From positions 1-61,149 of the forward strand of contig MICC01000104.1 of assembly GCA_001829715.1 (NCBI GenBank): 61,149 bases of DNA. The letters are read 5' to 3'. Positions 16,869-24,893 of this stretch are shown piece after piece (the stretch's first letter is position 1; each line of letters starts with the position of its first letter). The position numbers and the translations under genes were made by a program. The notes under the pieces are model-generated. The model was not told the origin of the DNA. It made no database searches and saw only the letters and a list, made by a program, of their open reading frames with translations. The stretch is from Sulfurimonas sp. RIFOXYB12_FULL_35_9. Lineage in GTDB: Bacteria; Campylobacterota; Campylobacteria; Campylobacterales; Sulfurimonadaceae.

Positions 16869-16902
16869 AAAGTATCTAGATACTAAATAAAGTATCTAGA
16901 TA
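16869..16902. terminator. Stem-loop from two copies of a palindromic 14-mer, between convergent genes
   Basis: AAAGTATCTAGATA occurs twice, 20 nt apart (16869-16882 and 16889-16902). Bases 16873-16884 pair with 16891-16902 to give a 12-bp stem with a 6-nt loop. It sits between the 3' ends of convergent genes, which fits a bidirectional terminator, although neither side has a clean T run. Each copy contains TATCTAGATA, a palindrome by itself. Confidence 0.5.
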
Positions 16903-16911
16903 GAAGAAAGA

Positions 16912-17310
16912 CTAGTGACGCCCGCCGCTTTTATCTTTTTTTAACTCTTCAACAATAGAAGATCTTAGATTTTCAAGCTCATTTTGAGGTACATGGTCTT
17001 TAGAACATGTTATATGCTCTTTCGCAACTTGAATCGTAGTAGAGATTTCTTTATTATCAATAATTTTCTCAGCTATCATTGCATTTGCTTTAAAGTGTGT
17101 CATTCTCCACCCATTTTTTTCACCGGCAGACTCGACAGCCTTTAAAACACTTTTATTACCGCGATCTCCTACATAAACAGCCGTTTTGCATAGAGTTGCG
17201 TCACCGCTCTCCATGTCAGCACTTTTATCTGCGCCTACAGTTGCACTACAACCTGTTATTAATGCCAATGTTGCAACTGATGCAACAACTATTGATAGAA
17301 CTTTTTTCAT
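16912..17310 (-). CDS. Lipoprotein, hypothetical
   Basis: A 132-residue protein with a lipoprotein signal (lipobox LITGC, Cys21) and a small mature domain holding two further cysteines. The C-terminus is charged and ends in GGRH. No family recognised. It is transcribed away from the nor-nir genes and converges with the cytochrome operon. Confidence 0.7.
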   Translation of the reverse strand: MKKVLSIVVASVATLALITGCSATVGADKSADMESGDATLCKTAVYVGDRGNKSVLKAVESAGEKNGWRMTHFKANAMIAEKIIDNKEISTTIQVAKEHITCSKDHVPQNELENLRSSIVEELKKDKSGGRH

Positions 17311-17417
17311 ATCGTATTCCCTTTCGAATTTTATAAAAATTAATTCTATTTAAAAAAAATTAATTAATCAATGATATAATAACAAATATAAAAAAAAATT
17401 TAAAAAGAGTTACTATT

Positions 17418-17609
17418 ATGCTCCAAGATATCGTAATTGTTCTTGTTATGACTGTTCCTATGTTTATGTTTTCCGTATATCCTGGAATCAGGGCTGGAGA
17501 ATATTTAGAAAAAAAATATGCTTTGCAGGAGAAACAAAAACGTACTGCGGTGATCTCCGTAACTTTCCTATTTTCCCTCACTCTCTCGCTCTTCTTGCAC
17601 TACTTTTAA
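17418..17609 (+). CDS. Small two-helix membrane protein, hypothetical
   Basis: A 63-residue frame: helix at about 3-22, a charged stretch (RAGEYLEKKYALQEKQKR), and a second helix at 44-61. A weak AAAAGAG ribosome site precedes it. It stands alone, divergent from the lipoprotein gene and upstream of the nor operon. Evidence for a real gene is moderate. Confidence 0.5.
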   Translation: MLQDIVIVLVMTVPMFMFSVYPGIRAGEYLEKKYALQEKQKRTAVISVTFLFSLTLSLFLHYF

Positions 17610-17723
17610 CGATATAAAATCTACTATATATAACCATCAAAAAAAGAGAATAAATTTGCCCAATGTTTCATAAAGTTACAGAAATAATAAAAGTAACCTT
17701 AAATTTAAAATTAAGTAAAAAAA

Positions 17724-17737
17724 TTGATTTATATCAA
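17724..17737 (+). promoter_or_regulatory. Perfect FNR/CRP-family box of the nor-nir operon
   Basis: TTGATTTATATCAA matches TTGAT-N4-ATCAA in all ten defined bases. Its centre (17730.5) is 41.5 bases upstream of a start site near 17772, for which TAAACT at 17760-17765 would be a -10 element (4 of 6 consensus bases). It is the second perfect site in this window, the other being before nirDL. Control by low oxygen or NO through an FNR/DNR-type protein is inferred. Confidence 0.78.
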
Positions 17738-17806
17738 TAAACTTTAAACAAAATAGGACTAAACTTCTCTTGATTCTGAAAAATTTAGTAAGTGAGGGAG
17801 AAAGTA

Positions 17807-18133
17807 ATGGTTAATGAAGCTTTTGTAGCACAAGACATTCTTGTCGATGATTTCTTGACAATTTTCGTATCTTCTACTCTTGTTTTAGTATTTGGAGGAT
17901 TCTATGTTGGTATATATACGGCTGTAAAAGTTAAACTGCTTAAAACATGGACTATGCCTTTTGCATATCTATTTTGGGTATTAACAGGCTACTGTTTATA
18001 CTTAATGGGGAGTTTGATGCATGTTAATGAACTTACAGCCAAGGCTTTAGTTGTTGCTGCAATTGGATTGTTATTGCTTCCACATGCAGTTTATTACATG
18101 CAAGATCGTGTTCATGAAGAGAATGAACACTAA
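17807..18133 (+). CDS. Three-helix membrane protein at the head of the nor operon
   Basis: A 108-residue protein with three membrane helices (about 22-42, 51-70, 78-96) and a His-rich acidic C-terminus. I chose ATG 17807 because a strong AGGGAG site precedes it; an in-frame GTG lies 15 nt upstream. It is the first gene after the FNR box and 38 nt before norC, so an accessory role for NO reductase is probable. I do not recognise a named family. Confidence 0.72.
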   Translation: MVNEAFVAQDILVDDFLTIFVSSTLVLVFGGFYVGIYTAVKVKLLKTWTMPFAYLFWVLTGYCLYLMGSLMHVNELTAKALVVAAIGLLLLPHAVYYMQDRVHEENEH

Positions 18134-18171
18134 CTTAATATATATTAACTTATAATTTATAGGAGGCTATA

Positions 18172-18825
18172 GTGGCTAAAAAATCCGTATGGAGTGATAA
18201 TCGTTTCTGGCAACGTACAGCAGCATGGATCACGGGATTTGCATCAATTCTTTTGATTTGGTTGACATTTGATACAAATGCACAAATTGCAATGGGAAAT
18301 GATTCAGATTTAAAAAATGGTGTAACTAAAAGGGTTCCAGGACCTACAGTTATCAATTATAAAATTACTTATGAAATGGACAAAAAGCGTCAGCACGAAG
18401 TTCCTGTTATAGGTGAAAAAGAGAAATTTTTCGGTAGAGATGATTACTCGGAAGAAGAAGCTACAGAGCTGCTTCATTTAGGTAAATTAGGTTCTCAGTC
18501 TAAAAACTGTATGAACTGTCACACACTTCTTGGAAATGGTGCATACTATGCTCCAGACTTAACAAAAGCTTGGTTAGATCCGGCATGGGGTCCAACAGGA
18601 TCAATGCAAGCTATGACAGGCAAAAGCACAAAAGAAGAGGCGATGGCTGAGTTTTTACAAAACCCATCTCAATATCCTACTCATGCTCGTATGATGCCAA
18701 ATCTTGGTATTACTGCTGAAGAGGCTAAAGGTTTAGTTGCTTTCTTAAAACATATGTCATCAATAGATACAAATGGTTTCCCAAGAAACTTTGGAAAAAT
18801 TCAAGGAGCAGTAAATGGCAAATAG
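18172..18825 (+). CDS. norC: Nitric oxide reductase cytochrome c subunit
   Basis: GTG start after a perfect AGGAGG. One N-terminal membrane anchor (about 15-34) is followed by a periplasmic cytochrome c domain with CMNCHTLLGNGAYYAPDL near residues 111-128 and HARMMPNLGI supplying the Met ligand. It passes electrons to NorB, which reduces 2 NO to N2O. At 217 residues it is longer than classic NorC (~150) because of an extra ~60-residue segment between the anchor and the heme. It overlaps norB by 11 nt. Confidence 0.93.
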   Translation: MAKKSVWSDNRFWQRTAAWITGFASILLIWLTFDTNAQIAMGNDSDLKNGVTKRVPGPTVINYKITYEMDKKRQHEVPVIGEKEKFFGRDDYSEEEATELLHLGKLGSQSKNCMNCHTLLGNGAYYAPDLTKAWLDPAWGPTGSMQAMTGKSTKEEAMAEFLQNPSQYPTHARMMPNLGITAEEAKGLVAFLKHMSSIDTNGFPRNFGKIQGAVNGK

Positions 18826-20239
18826 TTATTTAACATCAGAATCAAAAAAATTAGCAACATGGTATTTTACGGTTGCTGCAACTCTTTTTGGTGCACAATT
18901 ACTTTTTGGTCTAGTAGCGGCTATCCAGTATGTAATTCCTGGGTTCTTATTTGAAATACTTGACTTCTCAGTTGCTAGAATGCTACACATTAATGCGCTT
19001 GTTGTTTGGATGGTTTTTGCAATGTTCGGTGCTGTTTACTGGTTATTACCGGATGAAACTGGTATTGAAACTGTAGGTATTGAAGTAGGAAAATTACTTT
19101 TCTGGATATTTACCGCTGCTGTTACTGTAGTTGTTCTTGTTTATTTATTTATTCAAGTTGGACCTGCAGATGCTACGTCAATATGGTTTATCCATGAAGG
19201 TCGTGAATATATTGAAGCTCCTCGTTGGGCAGATATAGGTATTACTGTAGTTGCACTTGGTTTCGTTGCAAATCTTTTCTTAACTGGTATGAAAGGTAAG
19301 CGTTCAGGTATCGTTACAGTTCTTATGGCGGACATGATTGCTTTTGCCGGTTTATATTTAACAGGTATGTTCTACACGGACAATATCTCAGTTGATCAAT
19401 TCTGGTGGTGGTGGGTTATTCACCTTTGGGTTGAAGCTACATGGGAAGTTTATGTTGGTTCAATCGCTGCTTATGGTCTAATCACTATGATAGGCGCACA
19501 TCGTCAAGTTGTTGAAATGTGGTTATGGATTGAAGTAACTATGTTATTTGGTTCAGGTATCCTTGGACTAGGTCACCACTACTTCTGGATTGGAACACCT
19601 GAATACTGGTGGGAAATTGGGGCACTTTTCTCTGCTCTAGAACCGTTACCTCTTGTTGCTATGTTTATTCACGTTCTTTATGACTGGGGTAAAATGCAAG
19701 GAGAAGAGAGTGCAAAAGGTCTTGATAGATCTGTAATTACAAATAAACCAGCATTTACTTGGTTCGTTTTAAATGCATTCGGTAACTTCTTAGGTGCAGG
19801 TATCTGGGGATTCTTCCACACGTTACCACAAGTTAACCTTTATACACACGGTACACAGTTTACATCTGCTCACGGACACTTAGCGTTCTTTGGAGCTTAT
19901 GCAACTATTCTTATCGGTATGATGTATATTGCAGTTCAAGGTAAAAACGGTATTAAAGTACTTAATAACTCAACATCAACTATTTTTGCAACTAGCATGA
20001 TTGTTGGAGGTGTTGTTGGTATGACTGTAGCACTTACAGTTGCAGGATATTCAGATGTTATTATCTCTCGTGCACAAATGGGTGCTACATGGGCGGGTTA
20101 CTTTGATGCTCAAGCAACTACCTGGTTAACACAAGGTATGGTTTGGAGACTTATTATGGGTGTTGTAACATTCGTAGGTTTCTTTTTCCTAGCTAAAGAT
20201 TTATTGACTATCGGTAAATCTAATATTCATGTACGTTAA
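18815..20239 (+). CDS. norB: Nitric oxide reductase catalytic subunit (cNOR)
   Basis: A 474-residue heme-copper oxidase-family protein with about twelve helices. All active-site signatures of cNOR are present: HLWVEATWEVY (His ligand to FeB and catalytic Glu), GLGHHYFWIG (the His-His pair), and HGHLAFFGAYA (heme ligands). It reduces NO to N2O in the cytoplasmic membrane. It overlaps norC and is followed by a 54-codon membrane gene. The usual norQ and norD assembly genes are not in this cluster. Confidence 0.95.
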   Translation: MANSYLTSESKKLATWYFTVAATLFGAQLLFGLVAAIQYVIPGFLFEILDFSVARMLHINALVVWMVFAMFGAVYWLLPDETGIETVGIEVGKLLFWIFTAAVTVVVLVYLFIQVGPADATSIWFIHEGREYIEAPRWADIGITVVALGFVANLFLTGMKGKRSGIVTVLMADMIAFAGLYLTGMFYTDNISVDQFWWWWVIHLWVEATWEVYVGSIAAYGLITMIGAHRQVVEMWLWIEVTMLFGSGILGLGHHYFWIGTPEYWWEIGALFSALEPLPLVAMFIHVLYDWGKMQGEESAKGLDRSVITNKPAFTWFVLNAFGNFLGAGIWGFFHTLPQVNLYTHGTQFTSAHGHLAFFGAYATILIGMMYIAVQGKNGIKVLNNSTSTIFATSMIVGGVVGMTVALTVAGYSDVIISRAQMGATWAGYFDAQATTWLTQGMVWRLIMGVVTFVGFFFLAKDLLTIGKSNIHVR

Positions 20240-20250
20240 GGAGAAATAAG

Positions 20251-20415
20251 ATGAATGCAATGTTTGAACCATTCGTAGACGTAGTACCTAGTTTTTTCGG
20301 TACTTTGGCTCAAGGTCCATTGACTCTAACTATCTTTCTTCATACTGTTATCGTACTTCCAATGTTTTGGATTTACAAACAAGAGAAAGCTCGTTTAGAG
20401 CAAGAGGGTAATTAA
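20251..20415 (+). CDS. 54-residue membrane protein between norB and nirS
   Basis: ATG 20251 follows an AAGGAG site 12 nt after the norB stop. The product begins MNAMFEPFVDVVPSFF, has one helix (about residues 23-41, containing His31) and a charged tail (KQEKARLEQEGN). Size and layout recall small accessory subunits of heme-copper enzymes such as CcoQ, but that is analogy only. Confidence 0.75.
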   Translation: MNAMFEPFVDVVPSFFGTLAQGPLTLTIFLHTVIVLPMFWIYKQEKARLEQEGN

Positions 20416-20430
20416 GTTATATCAGGTGCA

Positions 20431-20444
20431 GGGCCCTCGGGCCC
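20431..20444. repeat. GC-rich inverted repeat between the small membrane gene and nirS
   Basis: GGGCCC-TC-GGGCCC, able to form a tight 5-bp GC stem with a CTCG loop. It stands out in AT-rich surroundings, lies 33 nt before the nirS start, and lacks a T run. It may be an mRNA processing or stability element that separates nor from the abundant nirS message. Confidence 0.6.
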
Positions 20445-20476
20445 GCAAAAATATCTATTTTAGAAGGAGAAATAAA

Positions 20477-22117
20477 ATGAGATTGAACAAATTAGTTATG
20501 TCAGTAGCTGCAATGGCAGTTGTTACTTCAGGCTTACTTGCTGATACATCTGCTATGGATGTGGAGAAAGTTTTTGAGAAAGAGTGTCAAGGTTGTCACG
20601 GTCCTAACCATGAGGGTGGTGTTGGTTCTGACTTACGTCCGGCTGTTACAGCTAAGAAAAATGCTTATGAACTTGCTGCAACTATCTTAAACGGTAAAGC
20701 AGGAACTGCTATGCCTCAATTTAAAGAGAAGTTCTCTAAAGCTGATGCGGATAAAATGGTTGATTATATTCAACACTTTAAAGGCAGAAAAATTAATCAA
20801 CTTACTTTAGAAACAGTTAAAGAAGGCTGGAAAAAACTTAACGATAGAATGGAATTCTTTAAAAAATATCCAAATCCTGCTGACGTTAAGAAAAACACTG
20901 ACATTTGTTTCGTAACTGAGCGTGATGCTGAGCGTGTTGCATTCGTTGACGGTACAAACGGTAAAATTTTATCTAAGCACCCTGCAGGTTTTGCTGTTCA
21001 CGTAACAGTTACAAACAAGCGTCAACCTCGTTATGCTTACTCAATCTCTCGTTCAGGTTTAGTAACAATGTTCGACTTAAATACTCCGGGTCAACAAAAA
21101 ATTGCTGAAGTTCAAGTTGGATCTGAGTCTCGCGGTCTAGCAGTATCACCGGATGGTAAATTCCTAATGGCTGGTAACTACACTCCGGGTGGAGCTATCC
21201 TAATGGATGCTATGACTCTTGAGCCATTAAAAGTTTATCCAACTTCAAGCGTAATCAAACCAAACGGTGACATCGATTCATCTCGTGTTGCAGGTATTTT
21301 CGACACTCCATATGGTCCTTATATTGCATTCGCACTTAAAGATGGTGGACATGTTTACATCGTAGATTATTCTAAACCAAATTACCCAATCGTTGGAGAT
21401 ATTCCAAACATCGGAGATATTCTTCATGATGGTTTCTTAAATGAAGGTAAAGAAATTGGACGTTACCTATTCATCGCTTCTCAAGGAAGTGACGTTGTTG
21501 GTGTTGTAGACTTTAAAACTAAATCTTTAGTAACTAAAATCTATACAGGTCCAGCATCAAAACCACACCCAGGTCAAGGTTCTTCTTGGTTTAATGAAAC
21601 TCTAGGTCAACAACTTGGCGCTACAGTTAACATGAACTTAGGTCAAGTAACAATTTGGGATGATCACTTTGATGTTATTCGTCACATTCCAACTGGTGGT
21701 GGCGGTCTATTCATCGGTACTTCTGAGCATACTCCATTCTTATGGGCAGATAACGTTCTTGGATCAAGCGATGTTTGGAATCAAGTTCACTTGATTAACA
21801 AACAAACTCTTGAGCTAGACAGAATTATCACTGTTGGTACAACTGAAGGTACAGTTACAGATCCTGTAACTCACAAAGTTCTATACAAATGGGAAGTTCC
21901 AACTGTTAAAGATGCTAAGGGTGCTGTAGTAGTTCCTAGAATCTTACACGCAGAGCCGGCTAACCATGGTCATTGGACTATGATTTCTGAGTGGAATGCA
22001 GGTCGTATTGGTATTTATGAAGCAGCAACAGGTAAATTTGTTAAATACATTACTGGTTTAACAACTCCTACGTTTACTTACTCTATTGAGCACAGACAAA
22101 CAATTCCTGGTGCATAA
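20477..22117 (+). CDS. nirS: Cytochrome cd1 nitrite reductase
   Basis: ATG 20477 is chosen because AAGGAGAAATAAA precedes it and a signal peptide (to about GLLA, residue 22) follows at once. The mature 546-codon protein has an N-terminal cytochrome c domain with CQGCH and a C-terminal eight-bladed propeller. The heme d1 ligand region GFAVHVTV and the two catalytic His motifs (ILHDG, KPHPGQG) are present. It reduces nitrite to NO in the periplasm. Codons are GTT/GCT/GGT-rich compared with neighbours, as expected for high expression. A strong terminator follows. Confidence 0.95.
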   Translation: MRLNKLVMSVAAMAVVTSGLLADTSAMDVEKVFEKECQGCHGPNHEGGVGSDLRPAVTAKKNAYELAATILNGKAGTAMPQFKEKFSKADADKMVDYIQHFKGRKINQLTLETVKEGWKKLNDRMEFFKKYPNPADVKKNTDICFVTERDAERVAFVDGTNGKILSKHPAGFAVHVTVTNKRQPRYAYSISRSGLVTMFDLNTPGQQKIAEVQVGSESRGLAVSPDGKFLMAGNYTPGGAILMDAMTLEPLKVYPTSSVIKPNGDIDSSRVAGIFDTPYGPYIAFALKDGGHVYIVDYSKPNYPIVGDIPNIGDILHDGFLNEGKEIGRYLFIASQGSDVVGVVDFKTKSLVTKIYTGPASKPHPGQGSSWFNETLGQQLGATVNMNLGQVTIWDDHFDVIRHIPTGGGGLFIGTSEHTPFLWADNVLGSSDVWNQVHLINKQTLELDRIITVGTTEGTVTDPVTHKVLYKWEVPTVKDAKGAVVVPRILHAEPANHGHWTMISEWNAGRIGIYEAATGKFVKYITGLTTPTFTYSIEHRQTIPGA

Positions 22118-22125
22118 TTTGCGCT

Positions 22126-22150
22126 TTCTCTCCTTCGGGGGAGAATTTTT
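22126..22150 (+). terminator. Intrinsic terminator after nirS
   Basis: An 8-bp stem (22126-22133 with 22138-22145) capped by the very stable TTCG tetraloop and followed by five T. It starts 9 nt after the nirS stop codon and closes the nor-nirS transcript. Confidence 0.9.
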
Positions 22151-22197
22151 ACGATTTAATATCCTCTAATTTTAATAAAATATCTTTTTTACAATGA

Positions 22198-22211
22198 CAG
22201 ATATTCATCAA
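22198..22211 (+). promoter_or_regulatory. Degenerate FNR-like box upstream of the nirC-nirJ-nirF operon
   Basis: CAGATATTCATCAA matches eight of the ten defined FNR bases. A class II start near 22246 would use AACAAT at 22234-22239 as -10 (4 of 6). It is weaker than the two perfect sites, and is proposed mainly because it sits in the right place before heme d1 genes. Confidence 0.35.
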
Positions 22212-22327
22212 ATTTTTATCCATACATAAATTAAACAATATCCATAAAATTTAATTTTTTTGACATTTATAAGCCATAATTCAAGCTTTGTTTAGTTAGA
22301 ATAATATATCAAACAAGAGAAAAAAAT

Positions 22328-22633
22328 ATGAAAAAAAATATATTAGTAGCCCTTAGTTTAGTTTCATTCTTATCTGCAAATGAAGTGGATGGGAAAAGGG
22401 TTTTTGAAACTTATTGTTGGGGTTGCCATCATCAAACCGCCGTAGCATTTGGTCCTCCATTTATCGAAATAGCTAAAAAAAGAAGCCATGATGAGATTCA
22501 AGCATATATTGCCAGTCCTGAATCCATGTATAAATCGTTTGGCTACAAACGAACAGTTATGACAAAAATAGATTTAAGTGATAAAGAGAGAGAGGCTGTA
22601 ACAAAGTACGTGCTCTCATATAAAGGTAAATAA
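22328..22633 (+). CDS. NirC-like monoheme cytochrome c
   Basis: A 101-residue periplasmic cytochrome: signal peptide to SANE (about residue 18), CWGCH heme site (30-34), a GPPF loop and KRTVMTKIDLSD with a Met that may be the sixth ligand. NirC-type cytochromes donate electrons to, or help mature, cytochrome cd1. Its stop overlaps the nirJ start by 1 nt. Confidence 0.8.
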   Translation: MKKNILVALSLVSFLSANEVDGKRVFETYCWGCHHQTAVAFGPPFIEIAKKRSHDEIQAYIASPESMYKSFGYKRTVMTKIDLSDKEREAVTKYVLSYKGK

Positions 22634-23754
22634 TGTTTAGACTCTCAAACCTCATATCCTCGGTAGTCGAGGGAAAACCTGAAAGAGTACTTAATGGCGC
22701 TATTGCTATATGGAACTTTACGAATCGCTGTAATCTTTCATGTCTTCACTGTTATTCTAAATCAACTTTAGATGAAGTGGATACGCTTACGACAGAGCAA
22801 ATTAAAAAAACAATTTTAGAAATGAAAGAAAACGGAATTAAGTTTATAATTTTCTCAGGCGGAGAACCGTTGACTAGAAAAGATCTCTTTGAAATAGCTG
22901 ATTTTTGTAAGGAAAACGGCATCATTACTTATCTTTCAAGCAACGGTCTCTACTTTACAAAAAGCAATGTTCAAAGAATTGTAGATACTTTTAACTACGT
23001 TGGAGTAAGTATTGATGGTGATGAGCCAACGCATGATCATTTTCGCGGATTAAAAGGCGCATTTAGAGAAACACTTAAAGCTGTACAGCTTGCAAATGCA
23101 ACGGGAGCAAAGGTCGGTATCCGATTTACAATTACAAAAGAGACAATAAATTCGCTGGAATATATTTTTGATTTGGCAGAGAGAGAAAATATTCCAAAGG
23201 TATATATTTCTCATCTTGTTTACTCCGGTCGTGGTTTAGATAACCTAAAAATGGATCTCTCAAAAGAGCAGAGAAGAAAATCTGTAGAGTTTATACTCGA
23301 TAAAGCGTTTGAGTATTATAAAACAGGCAGAGACATTGAGATAGTAACCGGCAATATGGAGCAGGATGCAATTCTATTTTTAGACAGATTTGCTAAAGAA
23401 TATCCTGAGCTAAAAGAGACAATGCGTGAGAGGCTGGTAAGCTGGGGCGGAAATAGTGCAGGACGCAAACTTTTAAATATAAACAGTGAAGGAGATGTTC
23501 GTCCGGATCCATTTTTCCCTATAACGGTGGGCAATATAATAAAGCAAAATTTTGGCGACATCTGGAAAAGCGGCGAGTTGCTAGATGAGTTACGTATTCA
23601 TCCAAGAAAACAGCTAAGCGGAATCTGCAGTGAGTGTGAACAGATAGATATCTGTAATGGAGGCTCAAGAGCAAGAGCACATGCAATTACCGGTGATTTA
23701 TGGAGTGAAGACCCATCGTGTTATTTAACAAAAGAAGAGAGAAGGATACATTAA
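22633..23754 (+). CDS. nirJ: Heme d1 biosynthesis radical SAM protein NirJ
   Basis: A 373-residue radical SAM enzyme. The cluster-binding CNLSCLHC motif is near residues 33-40, FSGGEPL near 74-80, and a C-terminal SPASM-like cysteine set (CSECEQIDIC and a later Cys) probably binds a second iron-sulfur cluster. NirJ removes propionate groups from didecarboxysiroheme on the way to heme d1. Overlaps nirC by 1 nt; nirF follows. Confidence 0.92.
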   Translation: MFRLSNLISSVVEGKPERVLNGAIAIWNFTNRCNLSCLHCYSKSTLDEVDTLTTEQIKKTILEMKENGIKFIIFSGGEPLTRKDLFEIADFCKENGIITYLSSNGLYFTKSNVQRIVDTFNYVGVSIDGDEPTHDHFRGLKGAFRETLKAVQLANATGAKVGIRFTITKETINSLEYIFDLAERENIPKVYISHLVYSGRGLDNLKMDLSKEQRRKSVEFILDKAFEYYKTGRDIEIVTGNMEQDAILFLDRFAKEYPELKETMRERLVSWGGNSAGRKLLNINSEGDVRPDPFFPITVGNIIKQNFGDIWKSGELLDELRIHPRKQLSGICSECEQIDICNGGSRARAHAITGDLWSEDPSCYLTKEERRIH

Positions 23755-23756
23755 TT

Positions 23757-24893
23757 ATGATATTAAAAAAAATAGTACTAAGTGCTTCGATAACGGCACT
23801 TTTTTTTGTAAATGCAGAGGCACAAAATTTCAATCAGATGCTTACGGCTTTTAAAACTAACGAGAAACTGTTTATTGTTGAGCGAGAGAATGAATCTTTA
23901 GCGATTATAGAGCAAGGGATGCCAAAGGGAAGCATGACAGGGGTACACAACATGAACCATGGTGTTGTGAAATTTGATGGCAAAGACGGATATGTTATCT
24001 CTCGCGACGGATATATAGTAAAGTTTGACCCTGAGAATGAAAAAATTATCAAAGAGTACAAAACAAGCGACAGTGCTATCGGTTTTACGATAGAGAAGAA
24101 CTATATAGCGGTTGCAAACTATGCTAAAAAAAGCGTTGATATCTTAGATAGAGATTTAAATCCAATACAATCTTTTGAGACAGGTTCAAAGAATGTCGGT
24201 ATTAAAACATATAAAAATTATCTAGTTTTTTCACAAATGGACAATGACAAAATAACCGTTCTTAAAGATAAAAATGAGGGCAGAGGTCTTCCGAGTTTTG
24301 AGATATACAAAGAGTTTAACGATGTTGGAGTTATGCCTTTTGACGCAATGATAAAAGATAATAATTTTATAACAGGATTCTTCAAAAGCGATTTTTTCGG
24401 TGTTGTAGATTTAGATACGATGCAATATTCAAAAATCAAAATTTTACTTGGGGATAAAAAGCCGGTTTTAAAAGTTCCACATTTCGGATTTTGGAGTATT
24501 AGTGACGGAAATGTCTTTATTCCTGCGGTTGGAGACAATAAAGTTTTAGTTTATACGTCAGATTTTAAATTTGTAAAAAATATAGAGACTGAGGGTCTCC
24601 CGGTCTTTACGGCACTAAGCCCTGATAAAAAATATATGGCGGTAACATTTAGCGGAGATAAATTTCCTGTTGTACAAATCATAGATACGCAAACGTTAGA
24701 GATTGTAAAAAGATTTGAGTTTGACGGAAAGGTTCTACATGTGAGATGGTCAAACAGCAGACCAAACCTATATGTGGCGGTTAACGATACAAATAAGATA
24801 GCAGTTATAAATACTAAAGACTGGTATTTGGCAAGAGAGTTGTTTAATATCAAAAAACCATCGGGTATATTTATTTACGAAGAGGCTAAGTAA
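23757..24893 (+). CDS. nirF: Heme d1 biosynthesis protein NirF
   Basis: ATG 23757 is taken because a signal peptide (MILKKIVLSASITALFF, cleaved after NAEA) follows. The 378-residue protein is a beta-propeller related to the d1 domain of NirS but without heme c; NMNHGVVKF includes the histidine known to matter in NirF. It acts late in periplasmic heme d1 maturation. It overlaps the cobA/nirE gene by 1 nt. Confidence 0.88.
   Translation: MILKKIVLSASITALFFVNAEAQNFNQMLTAFKTNEKLFIVERENESLAIIEQGMPKGSMTGVHNMNHGVVKFDGKDGYVISRDGYIVKFDPENEKIIKEYKTSDSAIGFTIEKNYIAVANYAKKSVDILDRDLNPIQSFETGSKNVGIKTYKNYLVFSQMDNDKITVLKDKNEGRGLPSFEIYKEFNDVGVMPFDAMIKDNNFITGFFKSDFFGVVDLDTMQYSKIKILLGDKKPVLKVPHFGFWSISDGNVFIPAVGDNKVLVYTSDFKFVKNIETEGLPVFTALSPDKKYMAVTFSGDKFPVVQIIDTQTLEIVKRFEFDGKVLHVRWSNSRPNLYVAVNDTNKIAVINTKDWYLARELFNIKKPSGIFIYEEAK

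Noticed and set aside
16869..16902. Short CRISPR-like repeat
   Set aside because: Only two copies, a 6-nt gap and a palindromic core; it is a stem-loop between convergent genes.
22260..22265. TTGACA as a -35 element of the nirC operon
   Set aside because: No -10 element is found at the required spacing, and -35 boxes are not a reliable signal in this phylum.
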